Positions 25,376 to 34,742 of a stretch of 64,000 nt of DNA are shown piece after piece (the stretch's first letter is position 1; the number at the start of each line of letters is the position of its first letter). This DNA is from Methylobacterium sp. E-045 (GTDB lineage Bacteria > Pseudomonadota > Alphaproteobacteria > Rhizobiales > Beijerinckiaceae). The stretch covers positions 1-64,000 of the forward strand of contig NZ_JAKSYE010000122.1 of NCBI RefSeq assembly GCF_022829685.1, read 5' to 3'. The translations under genes and the position numbers were made by a program. A model generated the notes under the pieces. That model was given only the letters and a program-made list of their open reading frames with translations. It was not told where the DNA came from and made no database searches.

Positions 25376-25884
25376 CGACACACTTCCTCATCCGCCCGGC
25401 GGAACCCGGCGACGCCGATGCGATCTGGTCCATCCTCGAGCCGGTGATCCGGGCGGGCGAGACCTATGCGCTGCCCCGCGACGGCTCGCGCGAGGCCATG
25501 CTGGCCTACTGGTTCGCCCCGGCAAACCAGGTCTTCGTCGCCGTGGACGGGGGCAGGGTGCTCGGCACCTCCATGCTGAAGGCGAACCAGCAGGGCGGCG
25601 GAGCCCATGTGGCCAATGCCGGGTTCATGACCCATCCCGATGCGGTGGGTCGCGGGATCGCCCGCGCCATGGGACAGCACGCGATCGACACTGCCACCGG
25701 CCAGGGCTTCCTCGCCATGCAGTTCAACTTCGTCGTCGCCAGCAACACCCGCGCGGTGGCCCTGTGGGAGAGCCTCGGCTTCTCGCAGATCGCCCGCCTG
25801 CCCGAGGCGTTCCGGCACCCGAGCCTCGGGCTGGTCGATGCCCTGGTGATGCACCGGACGCTCGGGGCGCACCGGGATTCGTAG
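25372..25884 (+). CDS. GNAT-family N-acetyltransferase
   Basis: 170 aa. GNAT motif A is seen as GFMTHPDAVGRGIARAMGQH (the R-x2-G-x-A acetyl-CoA loop), followed by motif B with FNFVVASNTRAVALWESLGF. The substrate cannot be read. Its start overlaps the stop of the DUF3750 gene by 4 bases, so they are translationally coupled. Confidence 0.88.
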   Translation: MTTHFLIRPAEPGDADAIWSILEPVIRAGETYALPRDGSREAMLAYWFAPANQVFVAVDGGRVLGTSMLKANQQGGGAHVANAGFMTHPDAVGRGIARAMGQHAIDTATGQGFLAMQFNFVVASNTRAVALWESLGFSQIARLPEAFRHPSLGLVDALVMHRTLGAHRDS

Positions 25885-25965
25885 GGGTCGGACGCCACGC
25901 CACGGTGCCCGGACGGAACATCGGCAGCCCGAGCGCCTTGTCGCGCAACGTCTTCAGCGAGCCCC

Positions 25966-26208
25966 ATGCCCGATCTCCCACCGCCGCCGACCGGCTCGCC
26001 CCTGCGCGTCACCGTCGATCTCAACCGATGCCAGGCCTATGCCCAGTGCTGCTACGCGGCGCCGGAGCATTTCGTGCTGCATGGGCGCGAGGCCTTGTTC
26101 TACGACCCCGCACCCTCGGCATCCGACCGTCTCGCCATCGAGCGGGCGCGGGTGTCCTGCCCGGTCCAGGCGATCCGCGTCGAGGATCCGGAGCGGCAAG
26201 GCCGATGA
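25966..26208 (+). CDS. ferredoxin of the P450-partner [3Fe-4S] type
   Basis: 80 aa. Cluster ligands Cys22 and Cys28 (CQAYAQC) and Cys65 (CPVQAI) fit the C-x5-C...CP pattern of [3Fe-4S] ferredoxins that feed bacterial P450s; Cys29 is extra. It should carry electrons from the reductase encoded next to the P450 encoded after it. Its stop overlaps the reductase ATG. Confidence 0.9.
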   Translation: MPDLPPPPTGSPLRVTVDLNRCQAYAQCCYAAPEHFVLHGREALFYDPAPSASDRLAIERARVSCPVQAIRVEDPERQGR

Positions 26209-27500
26209 CGGGCATCCCTGCCGAAGGGCATGCGGTGGTGGTCGGCGCGTCCCTCGCCGGCCTGCGCGGAGCCGAAGCCCTGCGCCGCGCGGGCTTTGCG
26301 GGCCGCCTCACCCTGATCGGCGATGAGCCGCATCGTCCCTACGACCGGCCGCCGCTCTCGAAAGCCGTCCTCACCGGGGACATCGCGCCCGAGGCGACGT
26401 CTCTGCCGAACCTCCATGCCCTGGATGCCGAATGGCGGCTCGGTGTCGCCGCCATCGGCCTCGACCGGGAGGCCCGCGAGGTCCGCCTCGCCGACGGTGC
26501 CAGCCTGTCCTACGACCGGCTTCTCATCGCCACCGGTTCACGCGCCCGATCTTGGCCGAATCCGGCCGAGGCGGGCCTTGCCGGGATCCATACCCTGCGC
26601 GGGCGCGACGATGCCGCCGCCCTGCGACGGGCTCTCGACGCCGGCCCGAAACGCGTCCTGATCATCGGCGCGGGTTTCATCGGCTGCGAGGTCGCGGCCT
26701 CCTGCCGGGCCCTCGACCGCGCCGTCACCCTGATCGACCCGGGACCGGCGCCCCTCGCCCGGATCCTCGGACAGCCGGTGGGCGAGATCGTCGCCGCCCT
26801 GCACCGGGCCCTCGGCGTCGACCTGCGCAGCCGGACCAAGGTCGCGCGGCTCGAGGGCGATGCGTCGGGCCGGGTGGTCCGCGCCATCCTCGAGGACGGC
26901 GGTACCGTGGAGACCGACCTCGTGGTGGTGGCCTTGGGTGCCGTGCGCAACACCAAATGGCTCAGCGGCTCCGGTCTCGATGCCGGTCCCGACGGCGTGC
27001 TCTGCGACGGGGCCGGCTATGTCCTCGACGCGGAGGGACGCCCCGACAGGGCCATCGCCGCCGCCGGCGACGTGGCGCGCTTTCCCCATCCGCTCTACGA
27101 CGGCCGCCCGGTCGCCCTCGAACATTGGGGTCACGCCGTGGCGCAGGGCGACCATGCGGGGCGTCTGCTGGCCGGAGCGGAGACGGGGGCGGCCTATGCC
27201 GAGATGCCCGCCTTCTGGTCCTCGCAGGGCGGTGTCACGATCAAGTCGGTGGGTCTCACCGAAGGGGCGGATGCCATGGTCTTCGCGCAGGGGACCCCGA
27301 AGGAAGGCCGCTTCGTCGTGGTCTACGGCGCCAAGGGCCGCTGCATCGCCGCATTGTCCTTCGATTCAGGGCGCTGGCTCCCCGCCTATGCGGAGCAGAT
27401 CGCAGCCCGCGCCCCATTTCCGCCGATCCGCGTCGGGGTCGACCTGCACGGTCTCGCGGTGCTGCCGCCCGGTTTTCCAGAGGAACGGACATCGTCATGA
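26205..27500 (+). CDS. FAD/NAD-dependent ferredoxin reductase
   Basis: 431 aa. The FAD-binding Rossmann motif VVVGASLAGLRGAEAL (from residue 11) and NAD-binding motif VLIIGAGFIGCEVAAS (near residue 150) are both present, with PYDRPPLSK, YDRLLIATGS and the second FAD contact AAGDVARF. This is the putidaredoxin-reductase/rubredoxin-reductase type with a C-terminal reductase domain. It passes electrons from NAD(P)H to the coupled ferredoxin. It overlaps both neighbouring genes by 4 bases. Confidence 0.92.
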   Translation: MTGIPAEGHAVVVGASLAGLRGAEALRRAGFAGRLTLIGDEPHRPYDRPPLSKAVLTGDIAPEATSLPNLHALDAEWRLGVAAIGLDREAREVRLADGASLSYDRLLIATGSRARSWPNPAEAGLAGIHTLRGRDDAAALRRALDAGPKRVLIIGAGFIGCEVAASCRALDRAVTLIDPGPAPLARILGQPVGEIVAALHRALGVDLRSRTKVARLEGDASGRVVRAILEDGGTVETDLVVVALGAVRNTKWLSGSGLDAGPDGVLCDGAGYVLDAEGRPDRAIAAAGDVARFPHPLYDGRPVALEHWGHAVAQGDHAGRLLAGAETGAAYAEMPAFWSSQGGVTIKSVGLTEGADAMVFAQGTPKEGRFVVVYGAKGRCIAALSFDSGRWLPAYAEQIAARAPFPPIRVGVDLHGLAVLPPGFPEERTSS

Positions 27501-28750
27501 AGGCCGGACGCCTGTTCGAGGCGGTCAAGGACGAGGCCAACCGGGCCGATCCCTATCCGCTCTACGCCCGCCTGCGCGAGACGCCGGTCTCGCGCCAGGA
27601 CGACGGCACTTATGTGGTCTCGACCCATGCGGCGATCACGAGCCTGCTCCACGATCCGCGGATCAGTTCGGAGACCCTGCCGCCGAGCGAGCGCCCGCGG
27701 ACCGGCAACCCGCTCTCGGACTGGATCGTCAATCCGGTCAAGGACCACCTCACCAACACCCACCGCCCGTTCATCTTCCGCGATCCGCCGGACCATGACC
27801 GGCTGCGGATGGCGGTGATGGGGCAGTTCACCCATCAGCGGGTCCACGCCATGCGCGGTCGCTCGCATGACCTCGTGGCCGATCTCCTGGACAAACAAAG
27901 GGATGCCTCGCGCCTCGATCTCGTCTGCGACGTCGCCTATCCGCTCCCCGTCACGGTGATCTGCGAGATGCTCGGCGTGCCGCCGGAGGACGAACCGCAA
28001 TTCCACGGCTGGGCGACGCAGCTCGCCTCGGCCCTCGAACCGGACAATCTCGGCAACGCGGAGGCACGCGCCAAGAACATCACCACCTTCGACGAGATCT
28101 CCACCTACATGCGCGGCCTGATCAAGGAGAAGCGCCGGCATCCGCAGGACGACATGCTGTCCGGCATGAGCGGCGAATCGGGCAAGAACGGCGGAGCGGG
28201 GATGGGCGAGGTCGACCTCATCGCCACCGCCATCCTGCTGCTGGTGGCCGGCCATGAGACCACCGTGAATCTCATTGCCAACAGCATGCTGGCGCTGGTG
28301 CGCCATCCCGACATCCTGGCGCGACTCGCCGGCGAGTCGGACCTCGCCCCGCGTCTCATCGAGGAGATGCTGCGCTACGACCCGCCGGTGCATTTCCGGA
28401 CACGGACAGCATTGAGCGCCATCGACATCGCCGGCACCACCATCCCGGAGGGCGCCGACATCGTGCTCCTCCTCGCCTCCGGCAATCGCGACCCGGCGGT
28501 GTTCCGGGACCCCGACCGGTTCGATCCGGACCGCCCCAACATCCGCCATTTCGGCTTCGGCGGCGGGCTGCATTACTGCGCGGGCGCGCCGCTCGCCAGA
28601 TTCGAAGCCGAAGCGGCCCTGGTGGCGCTGGCGCAGCGCCTCGTCCATCCGCGACTCATCGACGATCCGCCGCCCTATCGCTCGGGGGCGGCCCTGCGCG
28701 GCCCCATGCATCTCCGGCTCGCCATCGACGGGGTCGCGCCCCGGCGCTGA
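27497..28750 (+). CDS. cytochrome P450
   Basis: 417 aa soluble bacterial P450. I-helix oxygen motif AGHETT (251-256), K-helix E-x2-R (Glu290, Arg293 in EEMLRYDPP), and heme loop FGFGGGLHYCAGAPLARFE with the axial thiolate Cys361. The N-terminal half resembles CYP107/CYP109-like enzymes, but the substrate is unknown. It is the last gene of a three-gene electron-transfer operon (ferredoxin, reductase, P450), each overlapping the next by ATGA, making a self-contained class I monooxygenase. Confidence 0.95.
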   Translation: MKAGRLFEAVKDEANRADPYPLYARLRETPVSRQDDGTYVVSTHAAITSLLHDPRISSETLPPSERPRTGNPLSDWIVNPVKDHLTNTHRPFIFRDPPDHDRLRMAVMGQFTHQRVHAMRGRSHDLVADLLDKQRDASRLDLVCDVAYPLPVTVICEMLGVPPEDEPQFHGWATQLASALEPDNLGNAEARAKNITTFDEISTYMRGLIKEKRRHPQDDMLSGMSGESGKNGGAGMGEVDLIATAILLLVAGHETTVNLIANSMLALVRHPDILARLAGESDLAPRLIEEMLRYDPPVHFRTRTALSAIDIAGTTIPEGADIVLLLASGNRDPAVFRDPDRFDPDRPNIRHFGFGGGLHYCAGAPLARFEAEAALVALAQRLVHPRLIDDPPPYRSGAALRGPMHLRLAIDGVAPRR

Positions 28751-28909
28751 GGTCGCGCGGACGCGATTGAGGCCTTGCCGCCACACCGTGTCCGAAAAGC
28801 CAGGGCGATACGTCTTTCCCCTCTCGGGCCTTCCGCATTGCCTTGCCGTCAGCGCAATTGGCGGTGACGCAACGGCCATTGCCGAAGTCCCCGCCGGGAA
28901 GAGAGATCG

Positions 28910-29503
28910 ATGCCGCGTCAGTTCCTGTCGACCGTTGCCCTCGTCGCCCTTGCCGCAGGCCTCGGAGCCTGCAGCTCGTCGCGCCTCGACGGGCCGAGCC
29001 GCGGCAGCCGCGCCGGCCTCGGCGCCCAGGCCGCCCTCGAGCCGGTCGCCCCGGCCATGCCCGCCGGCCCGGTGACCTCCGCTCCCCTCGCGCCCCCGCC
29101 CGGCGCCAGCGCCGCTCCCGTGGATGCCCCGCCTCCGGTGGGTGCGGACGTGGCCGCCGCGCCCGCCCCGGTCGTCGCCGAACCGGTCTACGTGCCGCCG
29201 CCGGCTCCGCCGGTCGTGTCGAGCGGACGCTCCTCGGTGGTGGGAAGCTGGAACGCCAGGGACGCCACGGGCGCGACCTGCAAGGTCTCCCTGTCGAGCG
29301 CCCCGGCCCTCGACCTCTACAAGGCCAACGCCTCCGGCTGCGCCAACAAGGATCTGGCGAAGGTCACCGCCTGGGATTATCGCGACGGCGAGGTCTATCT
29401 CTACCAGCCCGGCGGCACCGTGACGGCCCGCCTGCGCCAGGGGGGCGGCGCGCTGGACGGAGCGCTCTCCAAGTCCGGAGCCTCCCTGGCCCTGGCGCGG
29501 TAA
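28910..29503 (+). CDS. Omp19-like lipoprotein, AprI/Inh protease-inhibitor family
   Basis: 197 aa. A lipobox (LGAC, lipidated Cys21) follows a signal peptide. A Pro/Ala-rich spacer (residues ~40-100) leads to the C-terminal Inh domain (~residues 107-197): VVGSWNARDATGATCKVSLS, SGCANKDLAKVTAWD, VYLYQPGG. The two Cys match the disulfide of the AprI/Inh fold. Brucella Omp19 of this family inhibits proteases; here that role is inferred. Confidence 0.85.
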   Translation: MPRQFLSTVALVALAAGLGACSSSRLDGPSRGSRAGLGAQAALEPVAPAMPAGPVTSAPLAPPPGASAAPVDAPPPVGADVAAAPAPVVAEPVYVPPPAPPVVSSGRSSVVGSWNARDATGATCKVSLSSAPALDLYKANASGCANKDLAKVTAWDYRDGEVYLYQPGGTVTARLRQGGGALDGALSKSGASLALAR

Positions 29504-29590
29504 ACGCCTACGGCGTCACATCGCGAAGCCCGCTCAAAGGCCTGCCGTTGCTGAATTTCAGGGAGCGACCGCACACTCCGGCCCGGCCCG

Positions 29591-31345
29591 TCAGGGCGTG
29601 ACCCGCAGCCCCAGCAGCCAGGTATTGGCGCTGAAACTCGACCCGGCGGAGGTGCTGTCGATCTGCTGGTAGATGTAGCTGCCGCGCAGGGAGAGCCAGC
29701 GGTTGAAGCGGTAATCGAGCCGGGCGGTGGCCGAGAAGCCGCGCTCGGTGATGTTGACCCGATCGTAGTCGCTGGCGAGATAGCCGCCGCCCAGCGTGAT
29801 CGACAGGTTGCGCAACAGGTCGTGCTGCACCTCGAGCGTCACCGCCTGGGTCAGCACGCCGCTCGATCCCGGGACGGCGGTCTCGATGATGCCGGTGGCC
29901 GCGTTGAGCCGCACGGTGGTGAGCGGGCTCGCCGTCCAGATCAGGGCCGCGTTGACGATCGGGGCGGTGAGGTCCTTCAGGCCCGGATCGACATAGGTCC
30001 GGTGCTGGAGGCCCGCCGAGACCTCGCCGCTGACGAAGCGGGTGAGCGCCACGCGGGCACCGCCCGTGACCGTGATGCCGTCGGAATTCCGGCGGATGCC
30101 GTTGGAATCGGTGCGCAGGTCGTAGACGCGGGTATCGGCCAGGACATCGACGAAGGGCGAGATGACGGGCGAGATCTCGTAGGAGGCGCGCAGCCTCAGG
30201 CCGTACTGGTTCAGGTTGCGGTCGCTCTGGTTCAGGATCGCCCCGTTGGAGAGCGTCGCGTTCTCGAACTCCGACCGGTCGATGAGGCCGCGCAGGGAGA
30301 CCTGCAGCCGGTTGAACGTCTCGGTGACGCCGATCGTCGTGCCGTAGCTCGCCACGATCGGGCGGTTCGACAGCGTGGCGTTGATGTCCGGCGAGCCCGG
30401 CCGCTGCGTCTCGACGAGGAAGCGGGTCTCCACGTCGAGGGTGGTGCTGCGGTTTGCGTCGAGGCGCAGGCGAACGGTGCCCGCGCCGTTGGGCCGGCTG
30501 GCGGCTTGGTTGTCGGGAAAATCGAGATAGCCGCCGCGGAGTTCGCCCGCGAGTTCATGCGAGGACCAGTCGCTGCGGAAGGCGAGTTCGCCCTCGGTGC
30601 GCAGGGCGAGCGACCCCTTGGCGCGGTTGGCGGTGATCTGGTCCGGATTGGTGTCGTAGCCGACGCTCTGCTGGAACACCGGCAGGAAGGTGAAGGTCCC
30701 GAGCTTGATGCCGAGGGGGGCATAGGCCTCGTCCACCACGAGCGGCCTGCGCAGGGCCGCGCCGAGGAAGGCGCCCGGCGTGCCGATCCCGGCCAGCGGC
30801 AGCAGGGTCAGGGACGGCGCAGAGGGCGGGACGGGCGAGGGGGTCGGAAGCGGCGCACCGACGACGGCGTTGCGGATCACCGGGGTGAGGCGAAGGTCCG
30901 GCGGCGGCGTCTGCACGATGGAGCGGACGGGCCGCGCCGTCGACAAGCCGAAGCGGCGCGGCGGGATCGCGCGCAGGCGCAGGAGATCGGTGGGATTGCT
31001 GTTGTTGCCGGCGCTCGTGGCCGGACGCGCGACGGGAGCGAGGGAGCGCCGCGGGGCGGGGGTGCCGGCCGAACCGTCATCGGTCTGCGAAAAAGCGCCG
31101 TCGCTCGGGGAGGCGGCGCCGGTGGATGCGTCGCCGGAGGCCCCGCTGCCCCGCAGGGTCGGGCCGCCCGTACTCCCGGCCCCCGTGGCCGAGGACGGAT
31201 TCGTGCTGCCGAAGGTCGATGCGGCGGGCCGCGGCGCCGGGCTCGACTGAGCCTCGGCCCGGCTTCCGGGCAGGGCGACGGCGGCCGTCAGGATCAGGCC
31301 GTGAAGCCCCCTCCTGCGCCATCCTGCGATCGGCCCTGCACGCAT
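29591..31345 (-). CDS. outer-membrane beta-barrel protein
   Basis: 584 aa from the ATG at 31345 (MRAGPIAGW), which places the signal peptide (GLILTAAVALPGSRAEAQ) at the N-terminus; the longer frame to 31438 would bury it. Residues ~35-200 are Pro/Ser/Ala-rich and likely disordered. The remainder alternates hydrophobic and polar residues in ~20 strands (LRLRASYEISPVISPFVDVL, SLRGSYIYQQI) of the OMP_b-brl_2 type. This family occurs with surface-polysaccharide genes, which follow here within 1 kb. Confidence 0.75.
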   Translation of the reverse strand: MRAGPIAGWRRRGLHGLILTAAVALPGSRAEAQSSPAPRPAASTFGSTNPSSATGAGSTGGPTLRGSGASGDASTGAASPSDGAFSQTDDGSAGTPAPRRSLAPVARPATSAGNNSNPTDLLRLRAIPPRRFGLSTARPVRSIVQTPPPDLRLTPVIRNAVVGAPLPTPSPVPPSAPSLTLLPLAGIGTPGAFLGAALRRPLVVDEAYAPLGIKLGTFTFLPVFQQSVGYDTNPDQITANRAKGSLALRTEGELAFRSDWSSHELAGELRGGYLDFPDNQAASRPNGAGTVRLRLDANRSTTLDVETRFLVETQRPGSPDINATLSNRPIVASYGTTIGVTETFNRLQVSLRGLIDRSEFENATLSNGAILNQSDRNLNQYGLRLRASYEISPVISPFVDVLADTRVYDLRTDSNGIRRNSDGITVTGGARVALTRFVSGEVSAGLQHRTYVDPGLKDLTAPIVNAALIWTASPLTTVRLNAATGIIETAVPGSSGVLTQAVTLEVQHDLLRNLSITLGGGYLASDYDRVNITERGFSATARLDYRFNRWLSLRGSYIYQQIDSTSAGSSFSANTWLLGLRVTP

Positions 31346-31753
31346 CACGGACGGGTGTCTCTCCGCGGGTCCCCGCCTCGAGCGGTGTGCGCGACAGGAC
31401 CGCTGCCCGGGATGTTTCACGGACGTCCCTTCGCGCATCCCGGACCGGCGCGACGGACGCGGCGGCCGAAGATCGCCCCAGGGGATCGCATACGTTCACC
31501 ACGCACCGCCATCACATCGGGACGGCTCCTCGCCGACCTCAACGTGGTAAAAGAACAGGGTTAGCGTTGTCTTAAGACGGCGGCATCGAGAGGGTGAAGG
31601 CCACGCCCAGCGACCGACGACGCGGAGAGGCCGGCGCCAGGCGACGGTGGCGGCCGGCCTCCGCCCAGGCCGGGCCAAGCATCAGGTCTGCCCGAAGCGA
31701 CGAAGTGGTATCAGACCGCCGCCAGGGCGAAACCGGTAGGTAGGGCGAGCGGT
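31346..31753. other. gap upstream of the beta-barrel gene
   Basis: No supported gene. It contains a short palindrome GTCTTAAGAC near 31568 in a locally AT-richer patch (31545-31575), a plausible promoter area for the leftward barrel gene. Confidence 0.4.
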
Positions 31754-31996
31754 TCACACGGAGGCGAAGAGCGGCCCACTCGGACGGTCCGACCACGTCA
31801 CCGACGATCCCGGTGCCGCGCGTTCCATGGCGTTCAACGTGTCGACGAGGGCGTCGGCCTCCGCGAAGGCAAGCCCGGCCTGTCGCAGACCCTTCACCCA
31901 TGCCGGCCGACCGGTCTTGGTGTCGAAGACGGTCCACCTGTCGGGGCTCCGGTCATCGGAACGGAGATCGTCGGTGATACGGCAATCGACGAACAT
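31754..31996 (-). CDS. small hypothetical protein
   Basis: 80 aa. GGGGAACGGAG precedes the ATG at 31996. Sequence MFVDCRITDDLRSDDRSPDR, then WTVFDTKTGRPAWVKGLRQA and a helix of ADALVDTLNAMER. The composition is balanced and protein-like; no family is recognised. Cytoplasmic. Confidence 0.6.
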   Translation of the reverse strand: MFVDCRITDDLRSDDRSPDRWTVFDTKTGRPAWVKGLRQAGLAFAEADALVDTLNAMERAAPGSSVTWSDRPSGPLFASV

Positions 31997-32144
31997 CTCC
32001 GTTCCCCATGGTGCTGGGCGAGAGCGCGGCCCGGGATCACGGAAACACTACCGTCCCGCTCCGTCCTGCCATCCCCCATATGGGGGAGGGCGACCGTCCC
32101 GCCGCGGATCGGCGCCTCGGCGGAAGCTGGCCGCCCGGGTCGCG

Positions 32145-33146
32145 TCAGTCGAGCCGGTGATAGGCCCTGAACCAGCGCACGAAGGCCGGGATGCCGACCT
32201 CGATCGGCGTCGTCGGGGCATAGCCGAGGTCGCGGGCGATGGCGCCGAGATCGGCATAGGTCTCCCTCACGTCGCCGGGCTGCATCGGCTCGGACCGGCG
32301 GATCGCCGGGCGCCCGCAGGCCTCCTCCAGCACGTCGATCATGCGCGGGAGCGGCACGGACGTGTTGTTGCCGATGTTGTAGAGCCGGTGCGGCGCATGG
32401 CTCCCGCCGGCCTTCTCCGCGCCGTCATCGGGGGGCGGCGTGTCGAGGCAGGCGAGGACGCCGGCGACGATGTCGTCGATATAGGTGAAGTCGCGGCGCA
32501 TCGCGCCGTCGTTGAACACGCGGATCGGCTCACCCGCGAAGATGGCCTTGGTGAACAGCCACAGGGCCATGTCGGGCCGTCCCCAGGGCCCGTAGACGGT
32601 GAAGAAGCGCAGGCCCGTCTGGGGCAGGCGATAGAGATGGGCGTAGGTCTCGCTCATCAGCTCGTCCGCCTTCTTGGTGGCGGCATAGAGCGAGACCGGA
32701 TGGTCGACCCGATCTTCGACCCGGAAGGGCAGGGAGGTATTGCCGCCATAGACCGAGGAGGACGAGGCATAGGCGAGGTGCGCCACGCCCCGGTGGCGCG
32801 CGAATTCCAGGATGTTGAGGTGTCCCACCACGTTGGCCTGGACGTAGGCGCGCGGGTTCTCGATGGAGTAGCGCACCCCGGCCTGGGCGCCGAGATGGAC
32901 GATCCGATCGATCCCATGCCCCTCCAGGCCCCTGTCCAGGGCCTCGTGATCGGAGAAGTCGACGGGCAGGAAGCGGAACGCCTCGCCCCGGCGCGTCGCG
33001 ATATCGGCGATCCGGTCACGCTTGAGCGCGACGGAATAGTAGTCGTTGAGATTGTCGATGCCGATGACCGTCTCGCCACGCGCGAGCAGCCGATCGGCCA
33101 CATGGTAGCCGATGAAGCCCGCGGCTCCGGTCACGAGAATCGCCAT
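32145..33146 (-). CDS. UDP-glucuronate 4-epimerase-like NAD-dependent epimerase
   Basis: 333 aa extended SDR enzyme. NAD motif TGAAGFIG (residues 6-13), catalytic Ser/Tyr-x3-Lys with YAATK at 154-158, and substrate-loop motifs YGPWGRPDMAL and RRDFTYIDDIV typical of the LspL/CapI/WcaG-like UDP-GlcA 4-epimerases. It would supply UDP-galacturonate for surface polysaccharide. Just downstream of a glycosyltransferase gene, same strand, 71 bases apart. Confidence 0.9.
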   Translation of the reverse strand: MAILVTGAAGFIGYHVADRLLARGETVIGIDNLNDYYSVALKRDRIADIATRRGEAFRFLPVDFSDHEALDRGLEGHGIDRIVHLGAQAGVRYSIENPRAYVQANVVGHLNILEFARHRGVAHLAYASSSSVYGGNTSLPFRVEDRVDHPVSLYAATKKADELMSETYAHLYRLPQTGLRFFTVYGPWGRPDMALWLFTKAIFAGEPIRVFNDGAMRRDFTYIDDIVAGVLACLDTPPPDDGAEKAGGSHAPHRLYNIGNNTSVPLPRMIDVLEEACGRPAIRRSEPMQPGDVRETYADLGAIARDLGYAPTTPIEVGIPAFVRWFRAYHRLD

Positions 33147-33217
33147 GGTCGGGTCGAGGCCTCACCGTCGCCCGGACCGCCTGCCGACGAGGCCGGCGGC
33201 GATCCGGAAAGGTCCGT

Positions 33218-34531
33218 TCAGAGTCGCTCGTAGAGCTCCTTGAGGCGCCCGCGATAGATCTCGGGGCTGTATTTTGCCGCCTGGACCTTGCCCATCTCGG
33301 AGAGGCGCCCGCGCAGGTCCGCATCCGAATCCACCGCGCGGATCGCGTCGGCGATGTCGCGGGCGTCGTAGGGGTTGATCAGCAGGGCGGCGTCGCCGGC
33401 GACCTCCGGCGTCGAGCCCTCCTTGGAGGTGATGACCGGGGTGCCGAGCAGCATGCTCTCCAGCACGGGCAGGCCGAAGCCTTCGTAGAGGGAGGGGAAC
33501 ACCACGCCCTTGGCGCCGCGGATGAGGCTGACGAGGAGCGAGAACGGCGCGTAGTCGAACCGCCGGATGCGGTCGCGCTGGTAGGTCATGTTGTCGATCT
33601 GCTCGAGATACGAGTTCGTCGCCGGATTGATGAACTTGAACTCGATATCCGATTTCCAGGCCGCGCCGCCGACGATGACGAGAGGCGCCGAGACCTGGCT
33701 CGCGAGATAGGCCTCGACGAGGCGGCCGACATTCTTCTTCGGCTCGATGGCACCGAAGAACAGGAAGTAGCCCTTGTAGGGCAGGCCGAACGCGCCCTCG
33801 ATCTCGCGGCGGACCACGTCTTCGGGCTTCTCGGCGAACTTCTTCGGGATTTCCACCGACTGGTAGGTGTTGGTGATCCGATGCTCGGGGCAACCGAGCA
33901 GGTTGATGATGTCGCGGCGCGAGGTCTCGGACACGGTGACGATGTGGTCGGCATCCTTCACGATGCGCCGCATCAGGCGCAGGTAGCGCCGCTTGATGTC
34001 GCCGGTGGTGAAGGGCAGGCGCAGGGGAACGAGGTCGTGCAGGGTGTAGATGTTCTTGGCGCCCGGGATCCGGATCGGCAGAGGATAGGTCCAGTGCATG
34101 ATGTCGGGCGTGCGCAGGCCGCTGACGCGCAGGGTGCGGTTGTAGGTCTTGAAGTAGGAGAGCGCGACGTCGAACAGGTTCACGCTGTTCCAGATCTGGT
34201 CGAAATACGGCATCCGCGCTTCGAACGTCTTGCTGATGACGGTGCCGGTGATCGGCACCTTCACCGCGCGCCGCCCGAGGGGCGAGGTGAGCTGGTCGCG
34301 GAGATAGCGCAGGATCACGAGCCATTGGGGCGGGATGCCCACCGCCGGATCGAAGAACGAGATCTCGCGCAGGAGGGGGTCGAGGCCCGGCGAGGCGCGG
34401 GTCCCGTACAGGACGTCGGTCCGGTAGCCGAGCTCGTGCAGCTCGTAGCTCAGGTTGCGGGCGTAGGTGGCGACGCCGGTCCCCTTCTCCAGGCCGAGAT
34501 TGTACCCATCCAACATCACACTTTTCGGCAT
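33218..34531 (-). CDS. family 4-type glycosyltransferase (GT-B)
   Basis: 437 aa from the ATG at 34531 (MPKSVMLDGYNLGLEKGTGV); the upstream extension lacks support. The N-terminal acceptor domain shows GTGVATYARNLSYEL; the C-terminal donor domain shows FFGAIEPKKNVGRLVEAYL, VFPSLYEGFGLPVLESMLLG (E-x7-E motif) and TSKEGSTPEVAGDAALL. It probably adds a sugar from a nucleotide donor during surface-polysaccharide synthesis; donor and acceptor unknown. Confidence 0.9.
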   Translation of the reverse strand: MPKSVMLDGYNLGLEKGTGVATYARNLSYELHELGYRTDVLYGTRASPGLDPLLREISFFDPAVGIPPQWLVILRYLRDQLTSPLGRRAVKVPITGTVISKTFEARMPYFDQIWNSVNLFDVALSYFKTYNRTLRVSGLRTPDIMHWTYPLPIRIPGAKNIYTLHDLVPLRLPFTTGDIKRRYLRLMRRIVKDADHIVTVSETSRRDIINLLGCPEHRITNTYQSVEIPKKFAEKPEDVVRREIEGAFGLPYKGYFLFFGAIEPKKNVGRLVEAYLASQVSAPLVIVGGAAWKSDIEFKFINPATNSYLEQIDNMTYQRDRIRRFDYAPFSLLVSLIRGAKGVVFPSLYEGFGLPVLESMLLGTPVITSKEGSTPEVAGDAALLINPYDARDIADAIRAVDSDADLRGRLSEMGKVQAAKYSPEIYRGRLKELYERL

Positions 34532-34742
34532 TCCGGACTTCCTCGGATGGTTCTGCGGTGGGTCGTTGGCGACAGGAATGAAAGACTCGGACCACATGCG
34601 ATCTCACGCGCCGATGGCTCGGCCTCGTGCCGTCCGAACTCCGTTCCTCCTCGAGCGCTGACGCCTGCGGGAGGACGAGGTTCGGCTCTTCTCGATCGCC
34701 GCGTGGCCTCGACGATAGGATGCGTCCCGTGGGGCCGGACGC

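Noticed and set aside
29822-31564. 580-codon plus-strand frame
   Set aside because: Antisense shadow of the outer-membrane barrel gene; Arg/Gly/Asp-rich with no domain.
32060-32110. Short GGGGGA/TCCCCC palindrome resembling the repeat in tamB
   Set aside because: Only one small hairpin arm is present; too little to call a copy of the larger element.
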